A DNA stretch of 41,659 nt, taken from NCBI GenBank assembly GCA_001462225.1, contig LIUH01000139.1:1-41659 (forward strand). The letters run 5' to 3'. Every line of letters begins with the position of its first letter. Position 1 is the stretch's first letter. Source of the stretch: Fibrobacteria bacterium GUT31. GTDB lineage: Bacteria > Fibrobacterota > Fibrobacteria > Fibrobacterales > Fibrobacteraceae. The notes beneath the pieces are model-generated. The model saw nothing but the letters and a program-made list of their open reading frames with translations. It ran no database searches and was not told the DNA's origin. The position numbers and the translations under genes are program-made. Below are positions 1 through 6,998 of this stretch, one piece after another.

Positions 1-777
1 AAATTGTTCGTGCTTATAAACAAAAAAGGCGAGATTGTAGCTACCTCAGCAGCAGGAGAAGAGATAGGCAAAATGAATGAAGGCCTTTACTTCTTCAAGA
101 ATAAAGAAAGCAAATGGGGTTACAAAAACAAAAATAACGAAATAGCGATAAACCCTCAGTTTGATAATGTTTCGTCGTTTATTGATGGAATGGCGACTGT
201 TGAGGTTGGCGGGAAGTGGGGTGCTATTAACAAAAAAGGGGATATTATAATAAACCCCCAATATGATTACTTGGGCTATGACAGCGATGGTTTGTTTAAA
301 GCCCAAATAGGGAAAAAATTTGGCTGGGTCAATAAAAAGGGGGAAATTGCTATAAATCCTCAATTTGACGATTACTATGAATTTTTTGGAAACAAACTTG
401 CTCCGGTTCAAATGGGCAAGAAATATGGTTATGTAGATAAAAATGGGCAGATTGCAATAAATCCTCAATTTTTATTGGCTTTGCCATTTAACGGAGATTA
501 TGCTTGGGTGGTGGTTGATGGTGGAGTTGGCTTTATAAACAAGAAAGGCGATTTTGTTGTTCAGCCTCAATATGGTTTTGAGTGGGAGAATTTTTATGAA
601 TATGCCTTTGCCTCTGAACAAAATGCGCATGATTTTCCTGCGCAGTATGTGCATGAGGGCTATAATATGCCTAATGAAAAAGCTTTTCCGACTTACTTTC
701 CGACTTATGAAAAGATGTGGGAAAAGATTGCGAAATGGGAAGAGGCAAAAAAGGCAGGAGAAGAAACCGCGCCATAA
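1..777 (+). CDS. WG-repeat protein, 5' end outside the window
   Basis: This is the C-terminal part of a protein built from WG repeats. The frame is open from base 1, so the true start lies upstream and the TTG at base 4 is not a convincing start. Units of about 45 residues recur, each with a K(W/Y)G(W/Y/A) core followed by KKGEI.INPQFD. The last about 75 residues are not repetitive and end in a charged Lys/Glu-rich tail. WG (KWG) repeats are thought to fold as beta structures and are common in secreted or surface proteins; a biochemical role is not known. At the DNA level it is very close to the repeat region of the next gene, so the two arose by recent tandem duplication. Unlike the neighbour it ends without a FISUMP domain. 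Cellular location cannot be read because the N-terminus is missing. Confidence 0.85.
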   Translation, partial: KLFVLINKKGEIVATSAAGEEIGKMNEGLYFFKNKESKWGYKNKNNEIAINPQFDNVSSFIDGMATVEVGGKWGAINKKGDIIINPQYDYLGYDSDGLFKAQIGKKFGWVNKKGEIAINPQFDDYYEFFGNKLAPVQMGKKYGYVDKNGQIAINPQFLLALPFNGDYAWVVVDGGVGFINKKGDFVVQPQYGFEWENFYEYAFASEQNAHDFPAQYVHEGYNMPNEKAFPTYFPTYEKMWEKIAKWEEAKKAGEETAP

Positions 778-841
778 CGGTGCAAACCCGCTGCCTGTGT
801 TCCCGGGGTGGCGGGGTGAACTAAGGGGAAAAGGAGTTTTT

Positions 842-2632
842 ATGAACAGGAAGAAATTGGCGTTTATCGCCGTGGCTTGCATTCTCTGCTTTGCTTGCGG
901 AGACAAAACAAAGGTGGATTTTTCAATAGTTCCCGTAATGGGTTCGAATGGGGAATACCAATATATTGATGTTTCCCAAAAGGGAAAAGTCGTGATAAAC
1001 CCGCAATTCAGCGAAGCCACTATTTTCCGAGACGGCTTGGCACTGGTAAAAACAAGCGGTAGCGACGGAAAATGGGGTTACATAGATAAAAAAGGCAAAT
1101 TCGTTATTCCTCCGGTTTATAGCTATGCACAGACTTTTGGCAGTGGTGTAGCTTGGGTGCAGATGGAAGACCAGCCGCCAATGCTTATTGATAAAAAGGG
1201 CAAAATGATTTTGCAAATAGATTCTTTGGGGGCGGCTATTCCGTTTAACCATGGTATATCGAGTATAACTATTTATAGCAAGGGAAAGGGATTGACTATG
1301 TTTATAAACAAAAAAGGAGAGCCAGCGATCGCAGTAGCAGAAGAATATGCAGACGATATAAACGATGGCTTTTACTCTTTTGTGAATAGAGAAACCCGCA
1401 AATATGGTTATAAAAACAAGAACGGCGAAATAACAATAAATCCGCAATTTGATGGTGCTGCGAGGTTTTTTGATGGAATGGCAGCTGTTCAGGTTGGCGA
1501 GAAAGAAGGTGCTATTGACAAAAAAGGGGATATTATAATAAACCCCCAATATGATAACTTAAGATATGATAGCGATGGTTTGTTTAGAGCCAAAATGGGG
1601 GGAAAATGGGGTTGGGTTGATAAAAAAGGAGAAATTGTTGTAAATCCTCAATTTGACAATGCGGAAGGATATTATGGAAGCAAATTAGCTCCGGTTGAAA
1701 TGGGCGGCAAATATGGTTATATAGATAAAAAAGGACAGATTGTAATAAATCCTCAATTTGGAGTTGCTACTCCGTTTAACGGGGATTACGCCATGGTTTA
1801 TAGTGATGGTAAAGTCGGCTTTATAAACAAGAAAGGTGACTTTGTTGTTTATCCTTTGTATGACTTGAAATCAGAGAATTTTATTGAATATATCAATGCC
1901 TCTCGACAAAATGCAATTGATTTTCCCGTGCGGTATATCAGCGATAAAAATAGAACATTCCAAGTTTATGAAAAATTAGCGGAAAAAATCAGGGAATGGG
2001 AAGAGGAAAAAGCAAAAAAGCCAAATGAAGGAGCGGAGAAGGAGGAGGAAGAAATGGCAGAGTATGAAGAGCCGATGCCTCCGACAAAAGGGATGAATGA
2101 AGCAGAAAGCGATGTTTTAACAGACCGCAGAGAAGGCAAACAGTATAGAACCGTTAAAATAGGCAACCAGACTTGGATGGCTCAGAATTTGAACTACGAA
2201 GCAAACGGCAGTGTGTGCTATGAAAACAACTCTGCCAACTGCGCAAAATATGGTAGGCTCTACAACTGGAACACGGCTAAAAGCGCTTGCCCAAGCGGCT
2301 GGCATTTGCCAAGCAAAAGCGAATGGGAAACGTTGGATAATGCCGTTGGCGGTGAAGATGTGGCAGGGAAAAAACTAAAAGCCAAAAGCGGCTGGAACGA
2401 TGGCGGCAATGGCACAGACGAATCCGGCTTTTCGGGTGTGCCGGGCGGTCGCGGCTTCTCAGACGGCAATTTCAACTTTGCCGGCAACATTGGCTTCTAT
2501 TGGAGTGCCTCTGAGAAAAATGCCAAAAACGCCTACTACCGCCCCCTGCGCAACGACACTGATAATGTGTCTTGGAACGCCGACGGCGTCAATAAGGGCT
2601 ACTTGTTTAGCGTTAGGTGTGTGAAAGACTGA
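842..2632 (+). CDS. Lipoprotein with WG repeats and a C-terminal FISUMP domain
   Basis: The reading frame opens at 554, but the ATG at 842 is chosen. It follows a strong Shine-Dalgarno (GGAAAAGGAG) and begins a hydrophobic signal peptide ending at Cys19 (LCFAC), a plausible though imperfect lipobox. The product is about 596 residues. Residues 30-385 carry WG repeats. Residues 385-423 are a Lys/Glu-rich acidic linker. Residues 424-596 are a FISUMP domain (TVKIGNQTWMAQNLN, then CPSGWHLPS and the terminal FSVRCVKD). FISUMP belongs to the C-type-lectin-like/FGE-like fold group, and its C-terminal 40 residues are the most variable part between paralogues. A surface-exposed binding role is inferred from the lipoprotein signal and the fold. 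Leader sequence and ribosome binding site are nearly the same as those of the next gene, another mark of module duplication. Confidence 0.85.
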   Translation: MNRKKLAFIAVACILCFACGDKTKVDFSIVPVMGSNGEYQYIDVSQKGKVVINPQFSEATIFRDGLALVKTSGSDGKWGYIDKKGKFVIPPVYSYAQTFGSGVAWVQMEDQPPMLIDKKGKMILQIDSLGAAIPFNHGISSITIYSKGKGLTMFINKKGEPAIAVAEEYADDINDGFYSFVNRETRKYGYKNKNGEITINPQFDGAARFFDGMAAVQVGEKEGAIDKKGDIIINPQYDNLRYDSDGLFRAKMGGKWGWVDKKGEIVVNPQFDNAEGYYGSKLAPVEMGGKYGYIDKKGQIVINPQFGVATPFNGDYAMVYSDGKVGFINKKGDFVVYPLYDLKSENFIEYINASRQNAIDFPVRYISDKNRTFQVYEKLAEKIREWEEEKAKKPNEGAEKEEEEMAEYEEPMPPTKGMNEAESDVLTDRREGKQYRTVKIGNQTWMAQNLNYEANGSVCYENNSANCAKYGRLYNWNTAKSACPSGWHLPSKSEWETLDNAVGGEDVAGKKLKAKSGWNDGGNGTDESGFSGVPGGRGFSDGNFNFAGNIGFYWSASEKNAKNAYYRPLRNDTDNVSWNADGVNKGYLFSVRCVKD

Positions 2633-2662
2633 GGTGAACAAAACGGAAAAGGAGTTCAAAAA

Positions 2663-3235
2663 ATGAAAAAAGCGACAATAGCATTGCTACTAATATGCAC
2701 AGCGGCTTTCGCCCAAGAAGAAGGTACTTTCACCGACTCAAGGGACAAGAAAAAGTACAAAACCGTTAAAATAGGCGAGCAAACCTGGATGGCGGAGAAT
2801 TTAAATCACGATGCAAAAGGCAGCAAATGTTACGGAAACAAACCCGCCAACTGCAAAAAATACGGCAAACTCTACGACTGGGAAACGGCCATGGAAGCCT
2901 GCCCAAGCGGTTGGCATTTGCCAAGCGTAAACGAGTGGAAAGCGTTGGATGATTTTGTTGGCGGCGAAGATGTGGCATGGGGAAAGCTGAAAGCCAAGAG
3001 CGGCTGGAACGAAGACGGCAACGGCACAGATGAGTTCGGCTTTTCAGCTTTGCCGGGTGGCGGCGGCGGCGGTCGTGGTGGTGGCATCGGCCGCATCGGC
3101 TTTTGGTGGAGTGCCAATGAACGCAACAGCCTCAACGCCTACGCCCGGTTCATAGACAACTTCGACAGCGAAGACTCCTTCTGGGACGAATACGAGAAGA
3201 GCACTTTGTTTTCGGTGCGGTGTGTGATGAACTAA
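2663..3235 (+). CDS. Secreted single-domain FISUMP protein
   Basis: The protein has 190 residues. A Sec signal peptide (MKKATIALLLICTAAFAQ) is followed directly by one FISUMP domain: TVKIGEQTWMAENLN near residue 35, CPSGWHLPS near 80, and FSVRCVMN at the end. It starts 30 bp after the previous gene with the same GGAAAAGGAG ribosome binding site, so the two are probably co-transcribed. The domain is closely related to that of the upstream gene, but the loop before the variable C-terminus carries a glycine expansion (GGGGGGRGGG) encoded by GGC/GGT repeats around 3055-3090. The last about 35 codons differ strongly between the paralogues. Function is unknown; secretion and a ligand-binding fold are the most that can be inferred. 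Confidence 0.85.
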   Translation: MKKATIALLLICTAAFAQEEGTFTDSRDKKKYKTVKIGEQTWMAENLNHDAKGSKCYGNKPANCKKYGKLYDWETAMEACPSGWHLPSVNEWKALDDFVGGEDVAWGKLKAKSGWNEDGNGTDEFGFSALPGGGGGGRGGGIGRIGFWWSANERNSLNAYARFIDNFDSEDSFWDEYEKSTLFSVRCVMN

Positions 3236-3267
3236 ACCGCACAAGCACTTCCGTCAATGGCGGGAAT

Positions 3268-3279
3268 TTTTCTATATTT
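3268..3279 (+). promoter_or_regulatory. Candidate promoter -10 region for the MATE gene
   Basis: TTTTTCTATATTT lies 16 bp before the ATG at 3295. TATATT (3273-3278) resembles a -10 box and carries the TTTTC prefix seen before several other genes in this window. No clear -35 box is visible. It follows the end of the FISUMP operon. Confidence 0.5.
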
Positions 3280-3294
3280 GCCCTAAAGGTATAA

Positions 3295-4689
3295 ATGAAG
3301 TTTTTCAAAGACAATCCCCAGAAAGGCGGAGTTCAAGAAATGTTGATAATATCGTTGCCAATGGTATTGTCTATGTCTTTTGATACTTTTTTGGTTTTTA
3401 TAAATAGAATGTTTCTATCTAAGCTCGGCTCGGATTATATGAACGCCGCTTTGACCGGCGGATTGATGGAAATGGTGACTATAACATTTTTCAATGGAGT
3501 TATAAGCTACACCACCGCAATGGTCGCGCAAAATTTGGGTGCGTTAAAAATTTCCAGATGCTCGCTCGTGCTTGTTCAGGCACTAATCATAGCGATATGC
3601 AGTTACCCGATGGCACTGGCACTAATGCCGCTTGCGCATTTATTTATGAACTCCTTTAGCATTTCCGCCGAACAAAGCTTTTTGCAAATTAAATATTTTG
3701 ACATTCTGCTTTACGGCTCAATAATCACAATGCTGCGCCATGCCTTTGCCTGCTTTTTTATAGGGCTTGGAAGAACCCGCATTGTAATGATAGCGACATT
3801 AATCGGCCTTGTGACAACGCTTTTCCTCAGCTATTGTTTTACATTTGGAAAATTCGGATTTCCTGCGCTTGATATTCACGGAGCTCCCCTTGCTATTATA
3901 TCGGGTAATTTCGCCGCATTTTGCACTCTGGTTTTCAAATTTTTCAGCAGAGAATTCAGAGAAAAATTTTCCACAAACAAATGCTGGCGTTTCAGCAAAA
4001 GAATTTCTTCTACCTTGATAAAAAAGGGCTTGCCTTCCGGTGCGGAAATATTTTTGAACATGCTCGCCTTTCAGGCTATGATACTCGTTTTTGATTCCCA
4101 AGGAAGAATAGCGGCAACCGCTACAAGCATAATGTTCAGTTGGGATATGGTGGCTTACGTTCCTTTAATCGGTTTGGAAATAGGAGCAACCAGCATAGTC
4201 GGAAAATACATAGGAGCACGGGACTTTGCTTCTGCAAACCGTTCAATATATTCCGGAATGAAAATAGGAGCGATATATTCGGGGATTATAATTTTGCTTT
4301 TTGTCGGAATGCCGAGTATTTTAGCCAATACTTTTGCGCCGCACTCGCCCGGGCCGGAATGGGAAGAGGCAAGCAAACTTGCCATATCGATGATTCGCCT
4401 TGCTGCGGTTTATGTATCCGTAGCAATCTTTATTGTTATTTACGCGGGTGCTCTGCGTGGCGCAGGAGATACTTTGGCTGTAATGTTCATTACAAGCGGG
4501 CAACACTGGATATTAGTCGCTATTGTATGGCTGTTCTTCAACGTTTTGAAAATGGATGTTATGGCAACCTGGGGCATAACCGTGTTCACATACACTATTT
4601 TCCCGTTGTTTCTATATTTGCGATGGCGGGGTGGGAAGTGGCGTGCAGCTTGGAGTTCAACATCTCGCCCAGCAACCCAAGCGATATGA
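3295..4689 (+). CDS. MATE family efflux transporter
   Basis: The 464-residue length and about twelve hydrophobic helices in two similar halves fit the multidrug and toxic compound extrusion (MATE) family, which exports cationic compounds in exchange for Na+ or H+ across the inner membrane. The first half begins with EMLIISLPMVLSM, matching the family's early helix. The second half repeats this layout from about residue 240 (KGLPSGAEIFLNM). The substrate cannot be told from sequence. The start at 3295 is supported by AAAGG just upstream and the -10-like box at 3273. The last 95 bp overlap the 3' end of the convergent glycosyltransferase gene, so the C-terminal residues of both proteins are encoded on opposite strands of the same DNA. 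Confidence 0.88.
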   Translation: MKFFKDNPQKGGVQEMLIISLPMVLSMSFDTFLVFINRMFLSKLGSDYMNAALTGGLMEMVTITFFNGVISYTTAMVAQNLGALKISRCSLVLVQALIIAICSYPMALALMPLAHLFMNSFSISAEQSFLQIKYFDILLYGSIITMLRHAFACFFIGLGRTRIVMIATLIGLVTTLFLSYCFTFGKFGFPALDIHGAPLAIISGNFAAFCTLVFKFFSREFREKFSTNKCWRFSKRISSTLIKKGLPSGAEIFLNMLAFQAMILVFDSQGRIAATATSIMFSWDMVAYVPLIGLEIGATSIVGKYIGARDFASANRSIYSGMKIGAIYSGIIILLFVGMPSILANTFAPHSPGPEWEEASKLAISMIRLAAVYVSVAIFIVIYAGALRGAGDTLAVMFITSGQHWILVAIVWLFFNVLKMDVMATWGITVFTYTIFPLFLYLRWRGGKWRAAWSSTSRPATQAI

Positions 4690-5524
4690 ATTGAATGCCG
4701 GAGACAAAGGCAAAACCGGCTAAAACAAGCAGAGGGCGAACTCTTAATTCGCCGGTGGAAATCCATTCAATGCCGAAATACCCGAAAACAATTGAAGCTG
4801 CAAGGCACATCAATAAACCCAAAGTACCGAAAAAATGCAAAGGCTTAATAGCAAATTTATTTAAAAACATCAAGGTGAGCAAATCCAAAAAACCGGACAC
4901 AAATCGGGAAACGCCGTATTTGGAAACTCCGTGCCGCCTGGCTCTGTGCTCAACAACTTTCTCCGCAATTTTATATCCGTTCCAGCTCGCCATAAGCGGA
5001 ATAAAACGGTGAAAATCTCCATAAAGCCGAATGCCTTTTGCAACTTCCGCTTTATATACCTTTAATCCGCAGTTAAAATCGTGCAAACGCTGCCCGCAAA
5101 CAATGGAAACAATTAAATTAAAAAATTTGCTGGGTATTGTTTTATGCCAAGGGTCATGGCGTTTTTTTTTCCAACCGCTGACCAAATCGCAATTCTCAAG
5201 CATTTTCAGCATTTCGGGAATTTCCGCCGGATTGTCCTGCAAATCGCCGTCCATCGTTGCTATATATCTGCCCTTTGCAATGCCGAATCCATATGACAAA
5301 GCCGCAGCCTTTCCGCAATTGTGCTGAAATTTAACCGCTTTTAGAAAATTATATTCCACGGATAATTTTTGCAAAATTTCCCAAGAACCGTCCCTTGAAC
5401 CGTCGTCTATCGCTATCACCTCATAACTCTGTTCCGCCGGCAAAATTACAGCTTTAATTTCAGCAAGCAATTCCTGTATGCTATCCGCTTCATCTCTTAT
5501 GGGAATTATTATGCTTAAATTCAT
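4595..5524 (-). CDS. GT2 glycosyltransferase, polyprenol-phosphate sugar synthase type
   Basis: The protein has 309 residues. The N-terminal 220 form a GT-A catalytic domain of family 2: SIIIPIRDEADSI at the start, IDDGSRDGSW, and the metal-binding TMDGDLQD. Two C-terminal hydrophobic helices (about 235-258 and 268-292) anchor it in the membrane. This layout is that of DPM1/GtrB-like enzymes, which move a sugar from a nucleotide donor to polyprenyl phosphate on the cytoplasmic face. Its ATG overlaps the stop of the upstream kinase gene as ATGA, and both lie downstream of a GT117/DUF2723 gene. The inferred role is making the lipid-linked sugar donor for that GT-C enzyme. The exact sugar is unknown. 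Confidence 0.85.
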   Translation of the reverse strand: MNLSIIIPIRDEADSIQELLAEIKAVILPAEQSYEVIAIDDGSRDGSWEILQKLSVEYNFLKAVKFQHNCGKAAALSYGFGIAKGRYIATMDGDLQDNPAEIPEMLKMLENCDLVSGWKKKRHDPWHKTIPSKFFNLIVSIVCGQRLHDFNCGLKVYKAEVAKGIRLYGDFHRFIPLMASWNGYKIAEKVVEHRARRHGVSKYGVSRFVSGFLDLLTLMFLNKFAIKPLHFFGTLGLLMCLAASIVFGYFGIEWISTGELRVRPLLVLAGFAFVSGIQFISLGLLGEMLNSKLHATSHPAIANIETTGK

Positions 5525-6984
5525 TTTTCCTTGCTCTTATCCCTAACCCATTTTTTCAAAACTGCATCCAGCCTCATAATATCCATAGGTTTGCTCAAAA
5601 AATCGCTGAAGCCATTTTCCAAAAACATTTTTTCACTGCCGGCCAAAGCATTTGCCGTTAAAGCTATTATCGGAATCTTCTTGGCATAATCGCTATCCAG
5701 TTCCCTTATTTTGCGCACAGCTTCTACGCCGTCCATTCCCGGCATCATGTGATCCATGAAAATCGCGGAATATTTTGTGCTCTGATTCATTATCTTGGCT
5801 ATGGCTATTTTGCCGCTCGGAGCGGTGTCTATAAGCATTCCATACGGGCGCATCAAGCCTTGTGCTACTTCCAGATTCAAAGGCATATCATCCACTATCA
5901 AAATGTGAGCGTATGGCATTGGGTTATAAACCGGCTTTATATTTCTTTCCTCTTTGCTAATCTGAGAGCCAAAGTCTTTGAGTTTATTTACGGTTTTTTC
6001 GGATATAGGGGTTTCATTTTGAAGTTGCTGTTTTATCTTAACCGTAAAGACGGTACCTTTGCCGTATTCGCTTTCAATAGCTATAGTGCCATCCATCATC
6101 TCCACAATTTCTTTTGTGATGGATAGTCCCAGTCCTAAGCCCTCTACGCTTGAGTTGAATTGATTGTATTTGGAGAAAAATTTATCTATATCTTCTTTTT
6201 TCATGCCTATGCCGGAATCCTTTACTTTGGAAATCAGCCAAATATCATTGGCATTGCGTTCAAAACCGATGCTCCATTCAACTGCTCCGCTTCTAGTATA
6301 TTTAAAAGCATTGGATAGTATATTGTCAAATATCTGTTTCACTCTAAGTTCATCTCCAATCAAATGGCTCGGTAAATTCGCATCTATATTTAAATTGAAT
6401 TTTATGAGTTTAGATTCCGCCGCTGCTGCATTTGAAGAAATTATATTGTTTATGAGGTTCGAAATCTCATAATCAACAGGTACAAGTTCAAATTCCCCGT
6501 GTTTTATTTTTGAAAAATCCAAAATATCGTTCACAAAACCGATAAGAGTTACGCCGGAATCGTGTATTTTAGACGCGTTTTCAAATATTTCATGTTCCAA
6601 ATTCTTTTTAGCAAGTATCAAATCGTTAAAACCCATAATAGTACTCAAAGAAAAACGTATTCCTTGGCTCACTTTAGTTAAAAAATCCATTTTCGCTTCG
6701 AAAATTCTTTTCTCCGTTTCCTCCAGATTTTGCAAATTTACATCACGAACGATCTGTTCGATTTTTTCGTCATGTTTTTTCTTGTCTTTGCTATAGGAAA
6801 ACAGCAACAGTACAACGACAATTAAATCAAGGACTGTAAACACTCCTATGAACGCCAGCATTCCCGAAATGCTTTTTTCGGAACAATCGTCTGCGACTAA
6901 AGAATAAACAGTTACTCCATAACCCATCAGAATAGATGCCAAAAGCAAGAAAAATACTTTTTGCAAACTCTCTTTTTTTTCCAT
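5521..6984 (-). CDS. Membrane hybrid histidine kinase with degenerate H-box
   Basis: The protein has 487 residues. Two membrane helices lie near residues 10-30 and 40-64, with a short loop between, followed by a coiled-coil linker. The dimerisation segment reads FLTKVSQGIRFSLSTIMGF, where active kinases have S-H-E-(I/L)-R-x-P, so position 107 is Gln and not the phosphoaccepting His. The ATP-binding domain looks intact: N-box DNILSNAFKYT (220-230), DSGIGM (256-261), GLGLGLSI (282-289). A receiver domain (360-480) keeps Asp365/Asp366, phosphoacceptor Asp411 (MDHMMPGMDG), Thr443 and Lys465. It may sense or bind ATP without autophosphorylating, or be phosphorylated on its receiver by another kinase. 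It starts 14 bp after the DUF2723 gene and overlaps the GT2 gene by 4 bp, so the three form an operon. Confidence 0.85.
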   Translation of the reverse strand: MEKKESLQKVFFLLLASILMGYGVTVYSLVADDCSEKSISGMLAFIGVFTVLDLIVVVLLLFSYSKDKKKHDEKIEQIVRDVNLQNLEETEKRIFEAKMDFLTKVSQGIRFSLSTIMGFNDLILAKKNLEHEIFENASKIHDSGVTLIGFVNDILDFSKIKHGEFELVPVDYEISNLINNIISSNAAAAESKLIKFNLNIDANLPSHLIGDELRVKQIFDNILSNAFKYTRSGAVEWSIGFERNANDIWLISKVKDSGIGMKKEDIDKFFSKYNQFNSSVEGLGLGLSITKEIVEMMDGTIAIESEYGKGTVFTVKIKQQLQNETPISEKTVNKLKDFGSQISKEERNIKPVYNPMPYAHILIVDDMPLNLEVAQGLMRPYGMLIDTAPSGKIAIAKIMNQSTKYSAIFMDHMMPGMDGVEAVRKIRELDSDYAKKIPIIALTANALAGSEKMFLENGFSDFLSKPMDIMRLDAVLKKWVRDKSKEK

Positions 6985-6998
6985 GCCATTCCCCCGTC

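Noticed and set aside
554-841. N-terminal extension of the WG-FISUMP lipoprotein gene
   Set aside because: It overlaps the upstream gene in another frame, while the ATG at 842 has a strong ribosome site and begins a signal peptide.
472-1020. Long minus-strand open frames opposite the WG genes (also 46-468 and 923-1549)
   Set aside because: Shadows of repetitive coding DNA. They lack ribosome sites and recognisable motifs and run across a gene boundary.
1345-1360. YADD-like residues (EEYADDIND) in the WG protein, as in reverse transcriptases
   Set aside because: They lie in a WG-repeat protein with none of the other reverse-transcriptase blocks. No reverse transcriptase is present in the window.
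3055-3090. GGC/GGT glycine repeat in the single-domain FISUMP gene as a separate element
   Set aside because: An in-frame codon expansion in a loop; too short to treat as an independent repeat.
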